DNA of 33,110 bases from an uncultured Pseudomonadota bacterium (GCA_903926935.1 CAIYLB010000082.1:1-33110), one strand, 5' to 3'. Shown: positions 15,708 through 26,135, counted from the stretch's first letter. Notes: generated by a model from the letters alone, not told the origin. Program-made: numbers and translations.

Positions 15708-18050
15708 CTAAAACTGCTGTCCCAACTGAAACTGAATACTTTGCGTACGATCACCCACTTGATTATTAAGTGGTTTAGCGTAGATCAGCTTCAAGGGACC
15801 AAACGGTGATGACCAACCGATACCGACACCCGCTGAGTAGCGTAATTCAGCTAGGTCATAGGCACCAGTGTAAACGTTACCAGCATCGACAAATGCGCTT
15901 AGTCTAAACTGCTTATTATCTTTTAAGCCCGGTACTGGGAACAGCAATTCAGCATTACCCAACAAACTTTTATTGCCGCCAATTGAATAACTATAACCAT
16001 TGTATAAACCTTGAGGACCTAAAGCACCATTATCATAACCACGTACTGAGTTAACACCACCCATATAGAAGTTCTTGAAAAATGGATATTCTTTATTACC
16101 GTAGGAGCCAGCATAACCAATTTCACCATTCAACATTACCGAAACACCACTATAAATCTCTTGAAACCAAGCATGTTTATATTGCAACTTGTAATATTGC
16201 AAATCAAGCACTGGCATCGACAGCTCACCGCTAAGCTTTTGCAGCACACCTTTACTGGTGTACATAATACTATCGCGTGAATCATGCACCCATCCAGCCG
16301 TACCAACCACAGAATTGCGTGTACAACTTAAACTTTCACATGAAGCCAGCATTTGCGGTGAACTAGTGGCTGCACTTGCTAAATTGACTTGCGTCATATC
16401 AACAGCCAAACCAAAGTTGAAGGCATCTTTTTCATTCAGTGGAATACCGAATCTGACACCAGCACCATAAGAGGACGAACTATATGGGCTGACACTTACT
16501 AATGGATTAGTGTTCACATCACGTCGATAGATGTCAAAGCCACGACTGACGCCATCTGGCGTAAAGTAAGGATCTGTGTATGAAAGAGAGTATGTGGTAT
16601 TCACTTTACCAGTATTGACCTGCGCACTAACGCGATTACCAGTTCCTAAGAAGTTGTTTTGGTTAACAGTTACACCGAAAACTACACCCTCATAACTAGA
16701 TAAGCCAGCACCAAACTGCACGCTACCGGTAGATTGCTCTACAACACTGATATTTAAATCCACTTGATCAGCGGTACCAGGAACCGCTGGCGTTTCTACA
16801 TTTACGTCAGAAAAGTACTGTGTACGTACTAGACGTTCTTTAGAGCGATTAATTTTACTAGAAGAATACCAAGAAGATTCTAGTTGACGCACTTCACGGC
16901 GGACGACTTCATCACGTGTTCTTGTATTGCCAACAATATTGATACGGCGCACATAAACGCGCTTGCCAGGATCGACGAAAAAAGTAAATGCAGCGGTGTG
17001 CAATTCTTTATTAACGTCCGGCACTGGATTCACGTTTGAAAAAGCATAACCTTCGTTACTCAAACGGTCGCTAATCGCTTTGCTAGATTGGGTAATTTTT
17101 TCGCGGCTAAACGTATCACCAGATTTCAAGCTAATAAGTTTTTGTAACTCTGCATCAGCAATAATCGTTTCGCCAGCCAATTTAACTTCTGAAATGGTGT
17201 ATTTTTCACCTTCAGTCACATTCACCGTGATGTAAATATCTTTTTTATCTGGGGTAATAGAAACTTGTGTTGAATCGATATTGAACTCTAGGTAACCTTG
17301 GTTCATATAAAAAGAACGTAAAGTTTCTAAATCTGCATTCAGTTTCTGTTTTGAGTATTGATCGTTTTTATTCCACCAACTCATCCAGTTTGGCGTGGTC
17401 AATAAAAACTGCGCGCGCAAATCATCCATGGTATAGACTTGATTACCAACGATATTGATGCTGCGAATTTTAGAAACAGCACCTTCTTCAATATCAAAGC
17501 GCACCGCAACACGGTTTCTTTCTAGGGGTGAAACTACCGCTTTGACCGTAGCACCATATTTACCTTGTGATAAATATTGACGCTTTACTTCTTGCTCAGC
17601 ACGATCCAATTGAGATTTATCGAAAATCTGACCTTCAGCAATACCAACTTGTTTGAGCCCTTCTTTCATCTTGTCGGTAGGGAAAGACTTATTGCCACTA
17701 AATTCAATTTTAGCGATTGATGATCGCTCCTGAACCGTCACTACAAGCACATCGCCCTCAGCTTCTATACGTACATCTTTAAAAAAACCCGTGCCATATA
17801 AAGACTTAATCGCCTGCGCGGCTAATTCATCATTCATGGTTTCGCCGACTTTAACTGGCAAGTAGCTAAACACTGTGCCGGCTTCCGTACGCTGAATACC
17901 TTCCACGCGTATGTCTTTAACCACAAAAGCATCAAGCGCCAAAGCCGAACTTGCGTATAAACTAGAAACCAATATAAGTAAGGATTTAAGCTTAACACTC
18001 TTAAATGCAAGGTCTGTAGTTTTTAAGTTTTTTAAGTTTTGAATTGCCAT
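15708..18050 (-). CDS. bamA: Outer membrane protein assembly factor BamA
   Basis: The 780-residue Omp85 protein is the core of the BAM complex that inserts beta-barrel proteins. A signal peptide with an unusually long lysine-rich n-region (about 20 residues) ends near ALALDAF. Five POTRA domains follow to about residue 430, then the barrel with the lid-loop motif VRGYDNGALGP and a C-terminal Phe (FQLGQQF). It begins 4 bp after rseP, and AGG overlaps the rseP end as a weak Shine-Dalgarno. Next to skp and the lpx genes it forms an envelope-biogenesis unit. Confidence 0.98.
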   Translation of the reverse strand: MAIQNLKNLKTTDLAFKSVKLKSLLILVSSLYASSALALDAFVVKDIRVEGIQRTEAGTVFSYLPVKVGETMNDELAAQAIKSLYGTGFFKDVRIEAEGDVLVVTVQERSSIAKIEFSGNKSFPTDKMKEGLKQVGIAEGQIFDKSQLDRAEQEVKRQYLSQGKYGATVKAVVSPLERNRVAVRFDIEEGAVSKIRSINIVGNQVYTMDDLRAQFLLTTPNWMSWWNKNDQYSKQKLNADLETLRSFYMNQGYLEFNIDSTQVSITPDKKDIYITVNVTEGEKYTISEVKLAGETIIADAELQKLISLKSGDTFSREKITQSSKAISDRLSNEGYAFSNVNPVPDVNKELHTAAFTFFVDPGKRVYVRRINIVGNTRTRDEVVRREVRQLESSWYSSSKINRSKERLVRTQYFSDVNVETPAVPGTADQVDLNISVVEQSTGSVQFGAGLSSYEGVVFGVTVNQNNFLGTGNRVSAQVNTGKVNTTYSLSYTDPYFTPDGVSRGFDIYRRDVNTNPLVSVSPYSSSSYGAGVRFGIPLNEKDAFNFGLAVDMTQVNLASAATSSPQMLASCESLSCTRNSVVGTAGWVHDSRDSIMYTSKGVLQKLSGELSMPVLDLQYYKLQYKHAWFQEIYSGVSVMLNGEIGYAGSYGNKEYPFFKNFYMGGVNSVRGYDNGALGPQGLYNGYSYSIGGNKSLLGNAELLFPVPGLKDNKQFRLSAFVDAGNVYTGAYDLAELRYSAGVGIGWSSPFGPLKLIYAKPLNNQVGDRTQSIQFQLGQQF

Positions 18051-18054
18051 TCAA

Positions 18055-19431
18055 TCAGCCTGTTATTAATCGGTTAATATCGTTGTATAGCGCTAGAATC
18101 ATCAGAGATCCCAAAAGGGCGAACCCAATTTTTTGTCCAATAATCATTGCTTCTTCTGAAACCGGTTTGCCTGTGAAAATTTCTATCACATAATACATGA
18201 AATGGCCGCCATCTAACACTGGTATAGGCAATAGATTAAGCACACCGATACTAATACTAATCAGCGCTAAAAACCCAATAAACGCTTTAATGCCTATACT
18301 AGCACTTTGCCCGGCATAACTGGCTATGGTTACAGGGCCGCTCATACCCTTCCATGACAACTGCCCGGCAATCATATTGCCTAACATTTTAATGCTAAAA
18401 ACAGAGGTTTCCCAAGTTTTTTCAACGGCTTTTACCAGTGCTGCCGTAGCAGAATAATGTGTCGTAACAAAAAGTTGATTCAGCTCACTTTGCTCGATTT
18501 TAAATGAAGCGCCTATGCGCCCTATGCTTTTGGCGTTCTCAATGACACTTTCTGGCCTTACGACTAGCGCAATTTCTTGGTTATTGCGTTTAACCGTTAG
18601 CTCTAATGGAATATTGGGATTCAACCTAACTTCTCGCACAAAATCATCCCAATTTCTCACTGACTTATGGTTAATCATTACCACCAAATCATTGCTAACT
18701 AGGCCGGCTAAAGCTGCTGGACTATTTTCAAGAATAGCGCCAATACGCGCTGGAATATCTGGTTGAAATATAGTTAATCCTAAAGTATGTAATATATCAG
18801 CACTGGCATTATCAAGATTAAGCTTAGTGGTATTAAGTTGATGTACGTGAATTTCTTGCCTAGAATTAATGGCCTGAATTTCTACACTTTTACTTTTCAA
18901 TGATTCGTTTAACAGTACCCAGCGTGCATCCTGCCAGGTTGCCACATCTTTACCATTAATTTTTTGTATCATTTCGCCATTGGTGATGCTGGCAATGGCA
19001 GCTGGACTATGCTCTACCACCTTACCAACAATAGGTTTCATACCAGCAACACCCGTCATAAACAGCCACCAATATAAAACAATGGCGAGCAATAAATTAG
19101 CCGCAGGCCCTGCCAGCACAATGGCGATACGCTTAGCCACGGATTGGCGATTGAACGCGCGGACTAAGTCAGCTTCTGAGTATTGTGTACTCGATGCATC
19201 TGGCTCGAACTCACGCTCATCCAACATTTTTACAAAACCACCGAGCGGGATGGCGGCAATGATAAATTCAGTTTGATCTGGGCCGAATTTTTTACGCAAT
19301 AACGGCTTGCCAAAACCTATTGAGAATTGTAAGACTTTGACACCGCACCATTTGGCGACCTGGAAATGGCCAAATTCATGCACCGTCACCAGTAAACCAA
19401 GTGTGAAGATAAAGGCCAGTACGGTTAGCAT
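18055..19431 (-). CDS. rseP: Site-2 intramembrane zinc metalloprotease RseP
   Basis: RseP cleaves RseA-type anti-sigma factors and leftover signal peptides in the inner membrane. HEFGH (His18, Glu19, His22) lies in the first membrane helix, two PDZ domains fall at roughly residues 115-310, and the third zinc ligand is in [11 protein letters not shown] (Asp about 407), followed by a last membrane helix. At 458 residues it is standard length. Its ATG overlaps the dxr stop by 7 nt, and bamA follows after 4 bp. Confidence 0.97.
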   Translation of the reverse strand: MLTVLAFIFTLGLLVTVHEFGHFQVAKWCGVKVLQFSIGFGKPLLRKKFGPDQTEFIIAAIPLGGFVKMLDEREFEPDASSTQYSEADLVRAFNRQSVAKRIAIVLAGPAANLLLAIVLYWWLFMTGVAGMKPIVGKVVEHSPAAIASITNGEMIQKINGKDVATWQDARWVLLNESLKSKSVEIQAINSRQEIHVHQLNTTKLNLDNASADILHTLGLTIFQPDIPARIGAILENSPAALAGLVSNDLVVMINHKSVRNWDDFVREVRLNPNIPLELTVKRNNQEIALVVRPESVIENAKSIGRIGASFKIEQSELNQLFVTTHYSATAALVKAVEKTWETSVFSIKMLGNMIAGQLSWKGMSGPVTIASYAGQSASIGIKAFIGFLALISISIGVLNLLPIPVLDGGHFMYYVIEIFTGKPVSEEAMIIGQKIGFALLGSLMILALYNDINRLITG

Positions 19432-20630
19432 AAAGATCTCATATGCGCTAAGGCGGCTTGTCTAGCTTGCGTATCAACTGCAACCAATTGCTCTATAGAC
19501 TCAACAGCTTCAATATTGGCGGCTGACAGTACCGCTTCAATAATTTGTGGAATATCCATAAAGCCAATTTGGTCAGCTAAAAAAGCCTCAACGGCAATTT
19601 CGTTGGCGGCATTTAGAATAGCTGGCGCTGTACCGCCCATATTTAAAGCTTCATAAGCAATGCGTAAACATGGAAAGCGCACCATATCCGGCGCACAAAA
19701 ATCTAACCTAGCTGTGAGAAGAAAATCTAAACTGCTGACACCACTGCTTAATCGCTCTGGGTAGCCAAGTCCATAAGCAATTGGCGTGCGCATATCAGGA
19801 TTGCCTAGCTGCGCCAGTACACTACCATCAATATATTCCACCATAGAATGAATCACACTTTGCGGATGCACGACCACATCAATTTGTGAAGGCAGCGCGT
19901 TAAACAGCCAATGCGCTTCTATCACTTCTAAGCCCTTATTCATCAGCGTGGCTGAATCAACCGAGATTTTTGGCCCCATCACCCAATTTGGATGATTTAA
20001 CGCTTGTGCGCGGGTAACCGCTTTGAGTTCTTCTAAATTGGCATTACGAAATGGCCCGCCTGAGGCTGTTAACAATACGCGTTTTACGCCTAAGCTGGCT
20101 AAGCTTGATTCTGAGATGTTAGTGCTACGCTGATGCGGCATTACTTGAAATATCGCGTTATGTTCGCTATCTATAGGCAGCAGCGTAGCGCCGCCATCCA
20201 ACACGGCTTGCATAAACAAACTACCGGCCATCACTAAGGTTTCTTTATTAGCCAACAGCACCCGCTTGCCAGCTTTAGCCGCTGCCATTGCTGGGTGCAA
20301 GCCAGCCGCTCCGACAATTGCAGCCATCACCACCGTTACATCTTCATGCGCAGCCACATAATTCAATGAGGCTTCGCCATGCAACACTACAGTGCTAGAA
20401 CCTATTGTTTTGAGTTGAGCAGTTAATTCTTTGGCGGCAGCTTCTTGCAACATGACCGCATATTTTGGTGCATATTGTTGGCATAACTTAAATAAGCTTT
20501 TTACATTACTGCTAGCCGTTAAAGCGAAAACAGTAAAACGATGTGGGTGTTGCGAGATCACATCTAAAGTTTGTAGACCTATGGTGCCGGTAGCACCAAG
20601 TATGGTGACCGATTGTGCTGTCTTATCCAT
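19425..20630 (-). CDS. dxr: 1-deoxy-D-xylulose 5-phosphate reductoisomerase
   Basis: This enzyme makes 2-C-methylerythritol 4-phosphate, the committed step of the MEP isoprenoid pathway, using NADPH and a divalent metal. The motif [15 protein letters not shown] is at the N-terminus, with [38 protein letters not shown] and a C-terminal domain near NEIAVEAFL. The 401-residue length is normal. It overlaps cdsA upstream by 8 nt and rseP downstream by 7 nt, so translation is probably coupled. Its products feed UppS, encoded in the same cluster. Confidence 0.98.
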   Translation of the reverse strand: MDKTAQSVTILGATGTIGLQTLDVISQHPHRFTVFALTASSNVKSLFKLCQQYAPKYAVMLQEAAAKELTAQLKTIGSSTVVLHGEASLNYVAAHEDVTVVMAAIVGAAGLHPAMAAAKAGKRVLLANKETLVMAGSLFMQAVLDGGATLLPIDSEHNAIFQVMPHQRSTNISESSLASLGVKRVLLTASGGPFRNANLEELKAVTRAQALNHPNWVMGPKISVDSATLMNKGLEVIEAHWLFNALPSQIDVVVHPQSVIHSMVEYIDGSVLAQLGNPDMRTPIAYGLGYPERLSSGVSSLDFLLTARLDFCAPDMVRFPCLRIAYEALNMGGTAPAILNAANEIAVEAFLADQIGFMDIPQIIEAVLSAANIEAVESIEQLVAVDTQARQAALAHMRSLC

Positions 20631-21474
20631 GCATCAGCGCCTCAGGGAAAGCGTTGCTGATGAATACAGGCAGATATATAAAAAACATGGTTAAAGCCAA
20701 ACTTGGTATCAAGCCATCAATTCTATCTAACACGCCGCCATGTCCTGGCAATAATTGGCTGCTATCTTTCACGCCAGCTTGACGCTTTAAGAGTGATTCG
20801 AATAAATCGCCGATAATGCTTAACACTACAATTAGCCATAAACCAATAATTTGCCATGGATTAATCTGCCAAAAATAACAAAGCACTGCACCATAAATCG
20901 TGACGCCAACAAAGGCTCCGGCAACGCCTTCCCAAGTTTTCCCCGGGCTGATTTCTACCGCTAATTTATGACGACCAAATCGCTTTCCAGCAAAATAGGC
21001 AGCGCTATCTGCTAGCCAAACTGTTGCAAGAACCGCAAGTAACATCCAAGGGCCAATGCGATGCAAACCAACCAACGCAATCCAAGTGGCTAGCAATAAC
21101 AATAAGCCTAAGACGGCCATGATTAATTTATGACTGATGACCCTTCTACTAATAAGCCAGATTGGAGCTAAAAATAACCAAAAAATACTCGCAATGGCAA
21201 GTATGCTAAAAAGAAGGTAAAACATAAGCGCATCACTCACGACGACTAACTGCGTACTGGCCGTAAAAATAAAAGCGAGACCTATAATTAAGGCGACCCA
21301 AACATTTAATAGCATTTGCCTATGACTGAGCTTAATAAGATTTGACCATTCCCAAACGGCAATTAAAGTAAGGGCTAAGGTTGATAAGGCCCAGACCATG
21401 TGTGATGCAAAAAATAATAAGATTAAGAAGCCAATAATCAGAAAAATTGCCGTGATAATTCTAGTTTTTAGCAT
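20623..21474 (-). CDS. cdsA: Phosphatidate cytidylyltransferase
   Basis: CdsA makes CDP-diacylglycerol from phosphatidic acid and CTP in the inner membrane. The 283 residues are mostly hydrophobic, with about eight membrane segments. The family signature is split between [15 protein letters not shown] and [34 protein letters not shown], which bind CTP and metal. Its stop overlaps the dxr start. The gap to uppS is 64 bp. Confidence 0.97.
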   Translation of the reverse strand: MLKTRIITAIFLIIGFLILLFFASHMVWALSTLALTLIAVWEWSNLIKLSHRQMLLNVWVALIIGLAFIFTASTQLVVVSDALMFYLLFSILAIASIFWLFLAPIWLISRRVISHKLIMAVLGLLLLLATWIALVGLHRIGPWMLLAVLATVWLADSAAYFAGKRFGRHKLAVEISPGKTWEGVAGAFVGVTIYGAVLCYFWQINPWQIIGLWLIVVLSIIGDLFESLLKRQAGVKDSSQLLPGHGGVLDRIDGLIPSLALTMFFIYLPVFISNAFPEALMHG

Positions 21475-21538
21475 AATGGGTATTTAATGTCGTTTAAATG
21501 GAATAGGGTAAATTATTTAGTCTTTAGGCGTAGCTAGA

Positions 21539-22309
21539 TTAATTTTTATCGTCAGCCAATGGCGTTATCAACTGCTCACTGGTACGGCCAAATCTACGCT
21601 CACGCTGTTGATAGGAATCAATAGCGAGCTTGAAAGCCTCTTCGTTAAAATCTGGCCACAGCGTATCGGTAAAGTAAAGTTCGGTATAGGCAAGTTGCCA
21701 TAAAAGAAAATTGCTAATACGTTTTTCTCCACCGGTACGTATAAATAAGTCCGGCTCTGGTGCGTAACTCATGGCAAGGTATGGCGTAAGATGCTCTTCA
21801 CTATACATGCCAGCAAGATGTGGTGCCGCTAATTGCATTTTATTGGCTGCCTGTAACACATCCCAGCGACCGCCATAATTAGCCGCGATGGACAAAACTA
21901 AACCAGTATTCTTGGCGGTTAGTAATTCAGAGGCCTCAATTTGCGCAATCAATTCAGCTTCAAAGCGACTACGATCACCGATCATCACCAGCTTGATATT
22001 ATTTTGATGTAGCTTCACCACTTCACGCTTAAGCGCTTGCATGAATAAGCTCATTAGAAAAGACACTTCTTCAGCTGGGCGGCGCCAGTTTTCACTACTA
22101 AAGGCGAATAAGGTTAAATACTCGACTTTTAGATTAATGCAGTATTTAACAAGGTCGCGCACGGTTTCCACACCACGCTTATGTCCAGCAATTCTAGGCA
22201 AAAAGCGCTTGCGTGCCCAGCGACCATTGCCATCCATAATTACGGCGATGTGCTTGGGGATTTCCAGCGAAGTTGGAATCGTCTGGGTAGCGCTAGTAAA
22301 AAAAGCCAC
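21539..22309 (-). CDS. uppS: Undecaprenyl diphosphate synthase
   Basis: UppS extends farnesyl-PP with isopentenyl-PP to C55-PP, the lipid carrier for peptidoglycan and O-antigen. IAVIMDGNGRWA has catalytic Asp26 at the same position as in E. coli. GHKRGVETVR, LFAFSSENWRRP and PDLFIRTGGEKRISNFLLWQ are all standard. The start is a GTG with GGAG five bases upstream; an overlapping ATG (ATGTGG) is in another frame and is not used. Confidence 0.97.
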   Translation of the reverse strand: MAFFTSATQTIPTSLEIPKHIAVIMDGNGRWARKRFLPRIAGHKRGVETVRDLVKYCINLKVEYLTLFAFSSENWRRPAEEVSFLMSLFMQALKREVVKLHQNNIKLVMIGDRSRFEAELIAQIEASELLTAKNTGLVLSIAANYGGRWDVLQAANKMQLAAPHLAGMYSEEHLTPYLAMSYAPEPDLFIRTGGEKRISNFLLWQLAYTELYFTDTLWPDFNEEAFKLAIDSYQQRERRFGRTSEQLITPLADDKN

Positions 22310-22383
22310 ATGCGCTCCAGTAAGAGAGAATGAATCGTTTAAAGTGTAAAAAAGTTTGCAAGTGAGGTACGCAGTTAGCTCAA

Positions 22384-22941
22384 TTAAACGGCCATTAACT
22401 CAACTTCTTTAACTTGCAACATCTTATCTACTTCAATCACCGCTTTATCTGTCGCCTTTTGAATGTCATCTTGCGCGCGACGCTCATCATCTTCAGAAAC
22501 TTCTTTTTCTTTCAGCATTTTCTTCAGCGTATCATTAGCGTCACGGCGTGCGTTACGAATGGAAACTTTAGCGCCCTCAGCCTCACCACGCACGATTTTA
22601 GTCATATCACGGCGACGCTCTTCCGTTAACATTGGCATCGGCACACGAATCAAATCGCCGTTAGTGGCAGGATTTAAGCCTAAATCACAATCACGAATCG
22701 CTTTCTCAACTTTACCTATCATGGTTTTTTCAAAAGGCTGCACATTAATAGTACGCGCGTCGCCTAAATTTACGTTAGCAACTTGATTAACCGCTACCAT
22801 AGAACCGTAGTATTCAACCATTACATGGTCAAGCAAACCAACATGGGCGCGGCCTGTACGCACTTTAGCCAAATCATTTTTCAATGACTCTAAGGCTTTT
22901 AGCATTTTTTGTTCTGCGTTTTTTTTCACTTCATCTAACAT
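22384..22941 (-). CDS. frr: Ribosome recycling factor
   Basis: The 185 residues match RRF length. The motifs [62 protein letters not shown] and the C-terminal helices are characteristic. With EF-G it splits post-termination ribosomes. A GGAG precedes the ATG. It follows pyrH after 96 bp in the conserved order. Confidence 0.98.
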   Translation of the reverse strand: MLDEVKKNAEQKMLKALESLKNDLAKVRTGRAHVGLLDHVMVEYYGSMVAVNQVANVNLGDARTINVQPFEKTMIGKVEKAIRDCDLGLNPATNGDLIRVPMPMLTEERRRDMTKIVRGEAEGAKVSIRNARRDANDTLKKMLKEKEVSEDDERRAQDDIQKATDKAVIEVDKMLQVKEVELMAV

Positions 22942-23037
22942 TTAATTCTCCAACTGATCTTTTGTAAATTTATTCTAGCTTTAAAACTTATCGTCCTAAA
23001 AATGACGACCTGCTGAGTAAGCGCTAAGCCTTAAAAA

Positions 23038-23754
23038 CTATGGCGTAACCATAGTCCCTTCATCTTCACCCAACACCACTTTTTTCAATGCACCTTGTTT
23101 AAAAATACTAAACACAGCGATTGGTAATTTTTGATCTCGGCATAAGGTCAGCGCAGTCGCGTCCATCACTTTAAGATTTTTAACAATAGCTTCATCAAAA
23201 CTGATGGTTTTATAGCGCATCGCTTCCGGATTAGTTTTAGGGTCATCAGTATAAACGCCATCGACTTTAGTCGCTTTAATCACGATCTCTGCATTAATTT
23301 CCATACCACGTAAGGCTGCTGCAGTATCGGTAGTGAAGAACGGATTGCCGGTTCCCGCACCAAAAATAACGACTCGACCTTCTTCTAAATAGCGAATAGC
23401 TTTACCGCGAATATAAGGCTCGGCAACCTGCTCAATATTCAAAGCACTTTGCACGCGAGCATTCAGACCAATATTCTTCATCGCGTCTTGCAATGCCATT
23501 GCATTCATAACGGTGGCTAACATGCCCATGTAATCAGCCGTGGCTCTATCCATACCCTCAGCCGCGGGTGCAACACCACGGAAAATGTTACCACCGCCAA
23601 TAACCACGGCAACCTGTACGCCTAAATCAACCACTTCTTTAATTTCATTAACGATGCGAGTAATAGTAGCGCGGTTGATGCCATAGGCATCATCACCCAT
23701 TAATGCCTCGCCAGAAAGTTTAAGTAAGATACGCTTATAAGCTGGTACGGACAC
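23038..23754 (-). CDS. pyrH: UMP kinase
   Basis: This hexameric amino-acid-kinase-fold enzyme converts UMP to UDP for pyrimidine nucleotide synthesis. The motifs [13 protein letters not shown] near the N-terminus, [45 protein letters not shown] and [17 protein letters not shown] are diagnostic. It is 238 residues long. It uses a GTG start with AGAGGA seven bases upstream. A strong terminator separates it from tsf, so pyrH-frr probably has its own promoter in the 198-bp gap. Confidence 0.98.
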   Translation of the reverse strand: MSVPAYKRILLKLSGEALMGDDAYGINRATITRIVNEIKEVVDLGVQVAVVIGGGNIFRGVAPAAEGMDRATADYMGMLATVMNAMALQDAMKNIGLNARVQSALNIEQVAEPYIRGKAIRYLEEGRVVIFGAGTGNPFFTTDTAAALRGMEINAEIVIKATKVDGVYTDDPKTNPEAMRYKTISFDEAIVKNLKVMDATALTLCRDQKLPIAVFSIFKQGALKKVVLGEDEGTMVTP

Positions 23755-23782
23755 AAGAATTCCTCTTTTTTAAGTTTGCTTA

Positions 23783-23817
23783 TTTAAGCATAAAAACACG
23801 GTTTTAGGCATAAAAAA
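23783..23817 (-). repeat. Two direct repeats with 20-bp period upstream of pyrH
   Basis: tttaagcataaaaa (from 23783) and tttaggcataaaaa (from 23803) are 13 of 14 identical and exactly 20 bp apart. On the minus strand each contains TTTTTATGC, a weak -10-like sequence, 30-50 bp before the pyrH start. Confidence 0.6.
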
Positions 23818-23851
23818 AGTGTCTTAAATAGCAAAACAACACTAAAAAAAA

Positions 23852-23887
23852 CTAAAAAAAATGGACTAAGCTTAACGCTTAATCCAT
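23852..23887 (-). terminator. Intrinsic terminator after tsf
   Basis: An 11-bp stem with one mismatch (ATGGATTAAGC/GCTTAGTCCAT on the minus strand) and a short loop is followed by a run of T, then a second T-run from a 10-bp tandem repeat actaaaaaaa. It lies about 65 nt beyond the tsf stop. Confidence 0.85.
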
Positions 23888-23952
23888 TTTTCATCTTACC
23901 AAGTCGTTGAATCTAGTACATTAGATGCACTAAATAGAGTTTTTTGGTGATA

Positions 23953-24831
23953 TTAAATTGCTGCTGCCGCTGCTGCAACTTCTGCCGCATAATCCACAAC
24001 CGCTTTTTCAATGCCTTCACCCACTGTATACATAGTGAATGACGCAACTGAAGCGCCTTTAGATTTAAGCAATTGCTCTATCGTTAGCTTGTCATCTTTA
24101 ACAAATGTTTGGCTTAACAATGTCACTTCTTTTAAGAATTTAGCTACAGTTCCGTCAGCAATTTTTTCTAGCATCGCTTCTGGTTTGCCAGCTTCTTTTG
24201 CTTTTTCAATCGCTACACGACGTTCTGTTTCAATCAAACTAGCATCGATACCTGAAGCATCTAATGATTTTGGTTTAGCTGCAGCAATATGCATAGCAAT
24301 ATCTTTAGCCAAAGCTTCATCACCACCGACTAAATCAACTAAAACACCAATTTTGCTACCGTGAATATAGCTAGTAAGTTTACCTTGCACAGCTGGGCAT
24401 ACAAAGCGACGTGGCGTTACGTTTTCGCCAATTTTACCAACCAATTGTGCACGAGTTTCTTCAACCGTTGAGCTACCCATAGCCAAAGCGCCAGCGGCAG
24501 CAATGTCAGCAGGTTTATTAGTCGCAACAATAGTCGCTAATTCGTTTACGAATTTCAGAAAGTCTTCATTTTTAGCACAGAAGTCAGTTTCAGAGTTCAC
24601 TTCTATCATCGCGCCAGATTTACCATCAGCACTAATATAAACACCAACAGTACCTTCAGCTGCAACGCGGCCAGCCGCTTTGCTTGCTTTGTTGCCAAAG
24701 CGAACACGGATAATTTCTTCTGCACGTACTGAATCGCCTTCAGCTTCTGTCAGCGCTTTTTTACAATCCATCATAGGCGCATCAGTGCGCTCACGTAATT
24801 CTTTTACCATACTTGCGGTAATTTCAGCCAT
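23953..24831 (-). CDS. tsf: Elongation factor Ts
   Basis: EF-Ts exchanges GDP for GTP on EF-Tu. The N-terminal UBA-like domain has [25 protein letters not shown], then [22 protein letters not shown] (the TDF contact to EF-Tu) and [12 protein letters not shown]. At 292 residues it is standard length, with an alanine-rich C-terminus. AGGAG precedes the ATG. It follows rpsB, but a perfect terminator lies between them. Confidence 0.98.
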   Translation of the reverse strand: MAEITASMVKELRERTDAPMMDCKKALTEAEGDSVRAEEIIRVRFGNKASKAAGRVAAEGTVGVYISADGKSGAMIEVNSETDFCAKNEDFLKFVNELATIVATNKPADIAAAGALAMGSSTVEETRAQLVGKIGENVTPRRFVCPAVQGKLTSYIHGSKIGVLVDLVGGDEALAKDIAMHIAAAKPKSLDASGIDASLIETERRVAIEKAKEAGKPEAMLEKIADGTVAKFLKEVTLLSQTFVKDDKLTIEQLLKSKGASVASFTMYTVGEGIEKAVVDYAAEVAAAAAAI

Positions 24832-24884
24832 TTTAAGCTCCTAAATTTCTATAAATCACTTTAAAAATACAGATTAATTGACTG

Positions 24885-24890
24885 ATTATA
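24885..24890 (-). promoter_or_regulatory. Candidate tsf promoter -10
   Basis: A perfect TATAAT on the minus strand sits 54 nt before the tsf start and downstream of the rpsB terminator. The -35 region 17 bp upstream (TTCAAT) is poor. Expected function: transcribe tsf independently of rpsB. Confidence 0.4.
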
Positions 24891-24920
24891 AAGTAATTTA
24901 ATTTTATATTGAATAAGTTA

Positions 24921-24955
24921 GTATAAAACTAAAAGTGTTTGGTATAAAACTAAAA
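24921..24955 (-). repeat. 14-bp direct repeat with 21-bp period between rpsB and tsf
   Basis: gtataaaactaaaa is present at 24921-24934 and 24942-24955 with no mismatch. On the minus strand each copy reads TTTTAGTTTTATAC. The first transcribed copy merges with the U-tract of the rpsB terminator, and the second carries a -10-like TATACT. Confidence 0.85.
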
Positions 24956-24976
24956 AAGGGGCACTAAGCCCCTTTT
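24952..24976 (-). terminator. Intrinsic terminator after rpsB
   Basis: A perfect 9-bp stem AAAAGGGGC/GCCCCTTTT with a 5-nt loop is followed by TTTTTT on the minus strand, 13 nt after the rpsB stop. It is the strongest terminator inside the supercluster. Confidence 0.93.
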
Positions 24977-24989
24977 AATATTGCGCTAA

Positions 24990-25736
24990 TTACTCAGCAA
25001 CAGCTTCAGTAACTTCTACAGTTTCTTCAGCAGCTGATTTAACAAGCTCAGAGATCACAGAGCTACGGCCTTCTAAAACCGCATCTGCAATACCGCGTGC
25101 ATACAAGCGAATAGCGCGAGATGAGTCATCGTTACCAGGAATAACATAAGCTACGCCATCAGGTGAGTTATTAGTATCAACAATACCAATCACTGGAATA
25201 CCTAATTTAGCCGCTTCAGTAATCGCACCGCTTTCATGACCAACGTCAATAATGAAAATAGCGTCTGGCAAGCCACCCATTTCTTTAATACCGCCGATAG
25301 AACGCTCTAATTTCTCAATTTCACGTTTGTAACCAAGCGCTTCTTTTTTACCAAATTTTTCTAAACTACCATCTAACAACATCACTTCAAAGTCATGAAG
25401 ACGTTTGATAGATTGTTTAACAGTTTTAAAGTTAGTCAACATACCGCCTAACCAACGGTGATTTACGTAAGCACAACCAGCACGAGCCGCTTCTTCTTTT
25501 ACGATGTCGCGTGCTTGGCGTTTTGTACCAACAAATAAGATACGGCCTTTATTAGCTGCCAATGTACGCACGTGTTTAAGTGCATCTTCAAACATTGGTA
25601 GTGTTTTTTCTAGGTTGACGATATGGATTTTATTACGATCACCGAAAATAAACGGTGCCATTTTTGGATTCCAATAACGAGTTTGATGGCCGAAGTGAAC
25701 GCCGGCTTCTAACATATCACGCATAGTGACTGACAT
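24990..25736 (-). CDS. rpsB: 30S ribosomal protein S2
   Basis: The track start is 17 codons too early. The conserved S2 N-terminus is [32 protein letters not shown], and AAGAGA lies upstream of that ATG at 25736, giving 248 residues. Other landmarks are [26 protein letters not shown] and [12 protein letters not shown]...[15 protein letters not shown]2 joins late in 30S assembly. A 160-nt leader with complementary segments suggests translational autoregulation by S2, as known for rpsB-tsf in E. coli. Confidence 0.98.
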   Translation of the reverse strand: MSVTMRDMLEAGVHFGHQTRYWNPKMAPFIFGDRNKIHIVNLEKTLPMFEDALKHVRTLAANKGRILFVGTKRQARDIVKEEAARAGCAYVNHRWLGGMLTNFKTVKQSIKRLHDFEVMLLDGSLEKFGKKEALGYKREIEKLERSIGGIKEMGGLPDAIFIIDVGHESGAITEAAKLGIPVIGIVDTNNSPDGVAYVIPGNDDSSRAIRLYARGIADAVLEGRSSVISELVKSAAEETVEVTEAVAE

Positions 25737-25900
25737 AAATATTTCTCTTTTCAAAAGGGTTATTAATTCACACAACACCAGAAACACTTTGATTTATGAG
25801 CTTTTATTCAAAACTTTAAACTTCAAGCACCCTTGATCGGGTTGTGTGTAAATTTTACTTTGCATCTTTAACAATGCATTTCTGCCAAATTGCAGAGGCC
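25737..25900 (-). ncRNA. Candidate structured rpsB 5' leader (possible S2 autoregulatory element)
   Basis: On the minus transcript CACACAAC (25841-25848) can pair with GTTGTGTG (25769-25776), an 8-bp closing helix around about 64 nt. Upstream lie two small hairpins, TCTGC/GCAGA and TGCAT/ATGCA. In E. coli S2 represses rpsB-tsf through its leader. This fold would be the equivalent here, but I recognise position and pairing, not a conserved primary motif. Confidence 0.45.
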
Positions 25901-25902
25901 GA

Positions 25903-25911
25903 ATAATACCA
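25903..25911 (-). promoter_or_regulatory. Extended -10 promoter of rpsB
   Basis: TGGTATTAT on the minus strand is TG, one base, then -10 TATTAT (5 of 6). No good -35 is seen. It predicts a leader of about 160 nt before the rpsB ATG. Confidence 0.5.
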
Positions 25912-26135
25912 TTAAGCAATTGAGTTTGCTAGCTTATCCGTCTACTTTCGCCCTAGTTTGACTGCTATTTTTTGATTGTGGCCATCATTTTTAATAATGA
26001 CTTAACAATTTAGCCACACTAAAGCTGAACATCGCCTGCGCCAACCGGCTTATCTAGCCAATAAATTTTGCATAATTATGAAGTAATAGTAGCAACTCCG
26101 TAATTCATAGATTTTTATATTGTTTAAAGTGGCTA
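25912..26135. other. Remainder of the rpsB/map divergent intergenic region
   Basis: The whole gap from the rpsB start to the map start is 438 bp. The rpsB leader and promoter fill its left part and the map promoter its right end. In the middle I see no ORF, tRNA or strong hairpin. It is AT-rich and likely carries upstream promoter or regulator sites. Confidence 0.5.

Noticed and set aside
22463-22786. 107-residue plus-strand ORF opposite frr
   Set aside because: Shadow of the well-supported ribosome recycling factor gene; a second overlapping shadow frame exists at 22414-22629.
24011-24364. 117-residue plus-strand ORF opposite tsf
   Set aside because: Shadow frame of EF-Ts; composition follows the complementary codons and no domain is recognisable.
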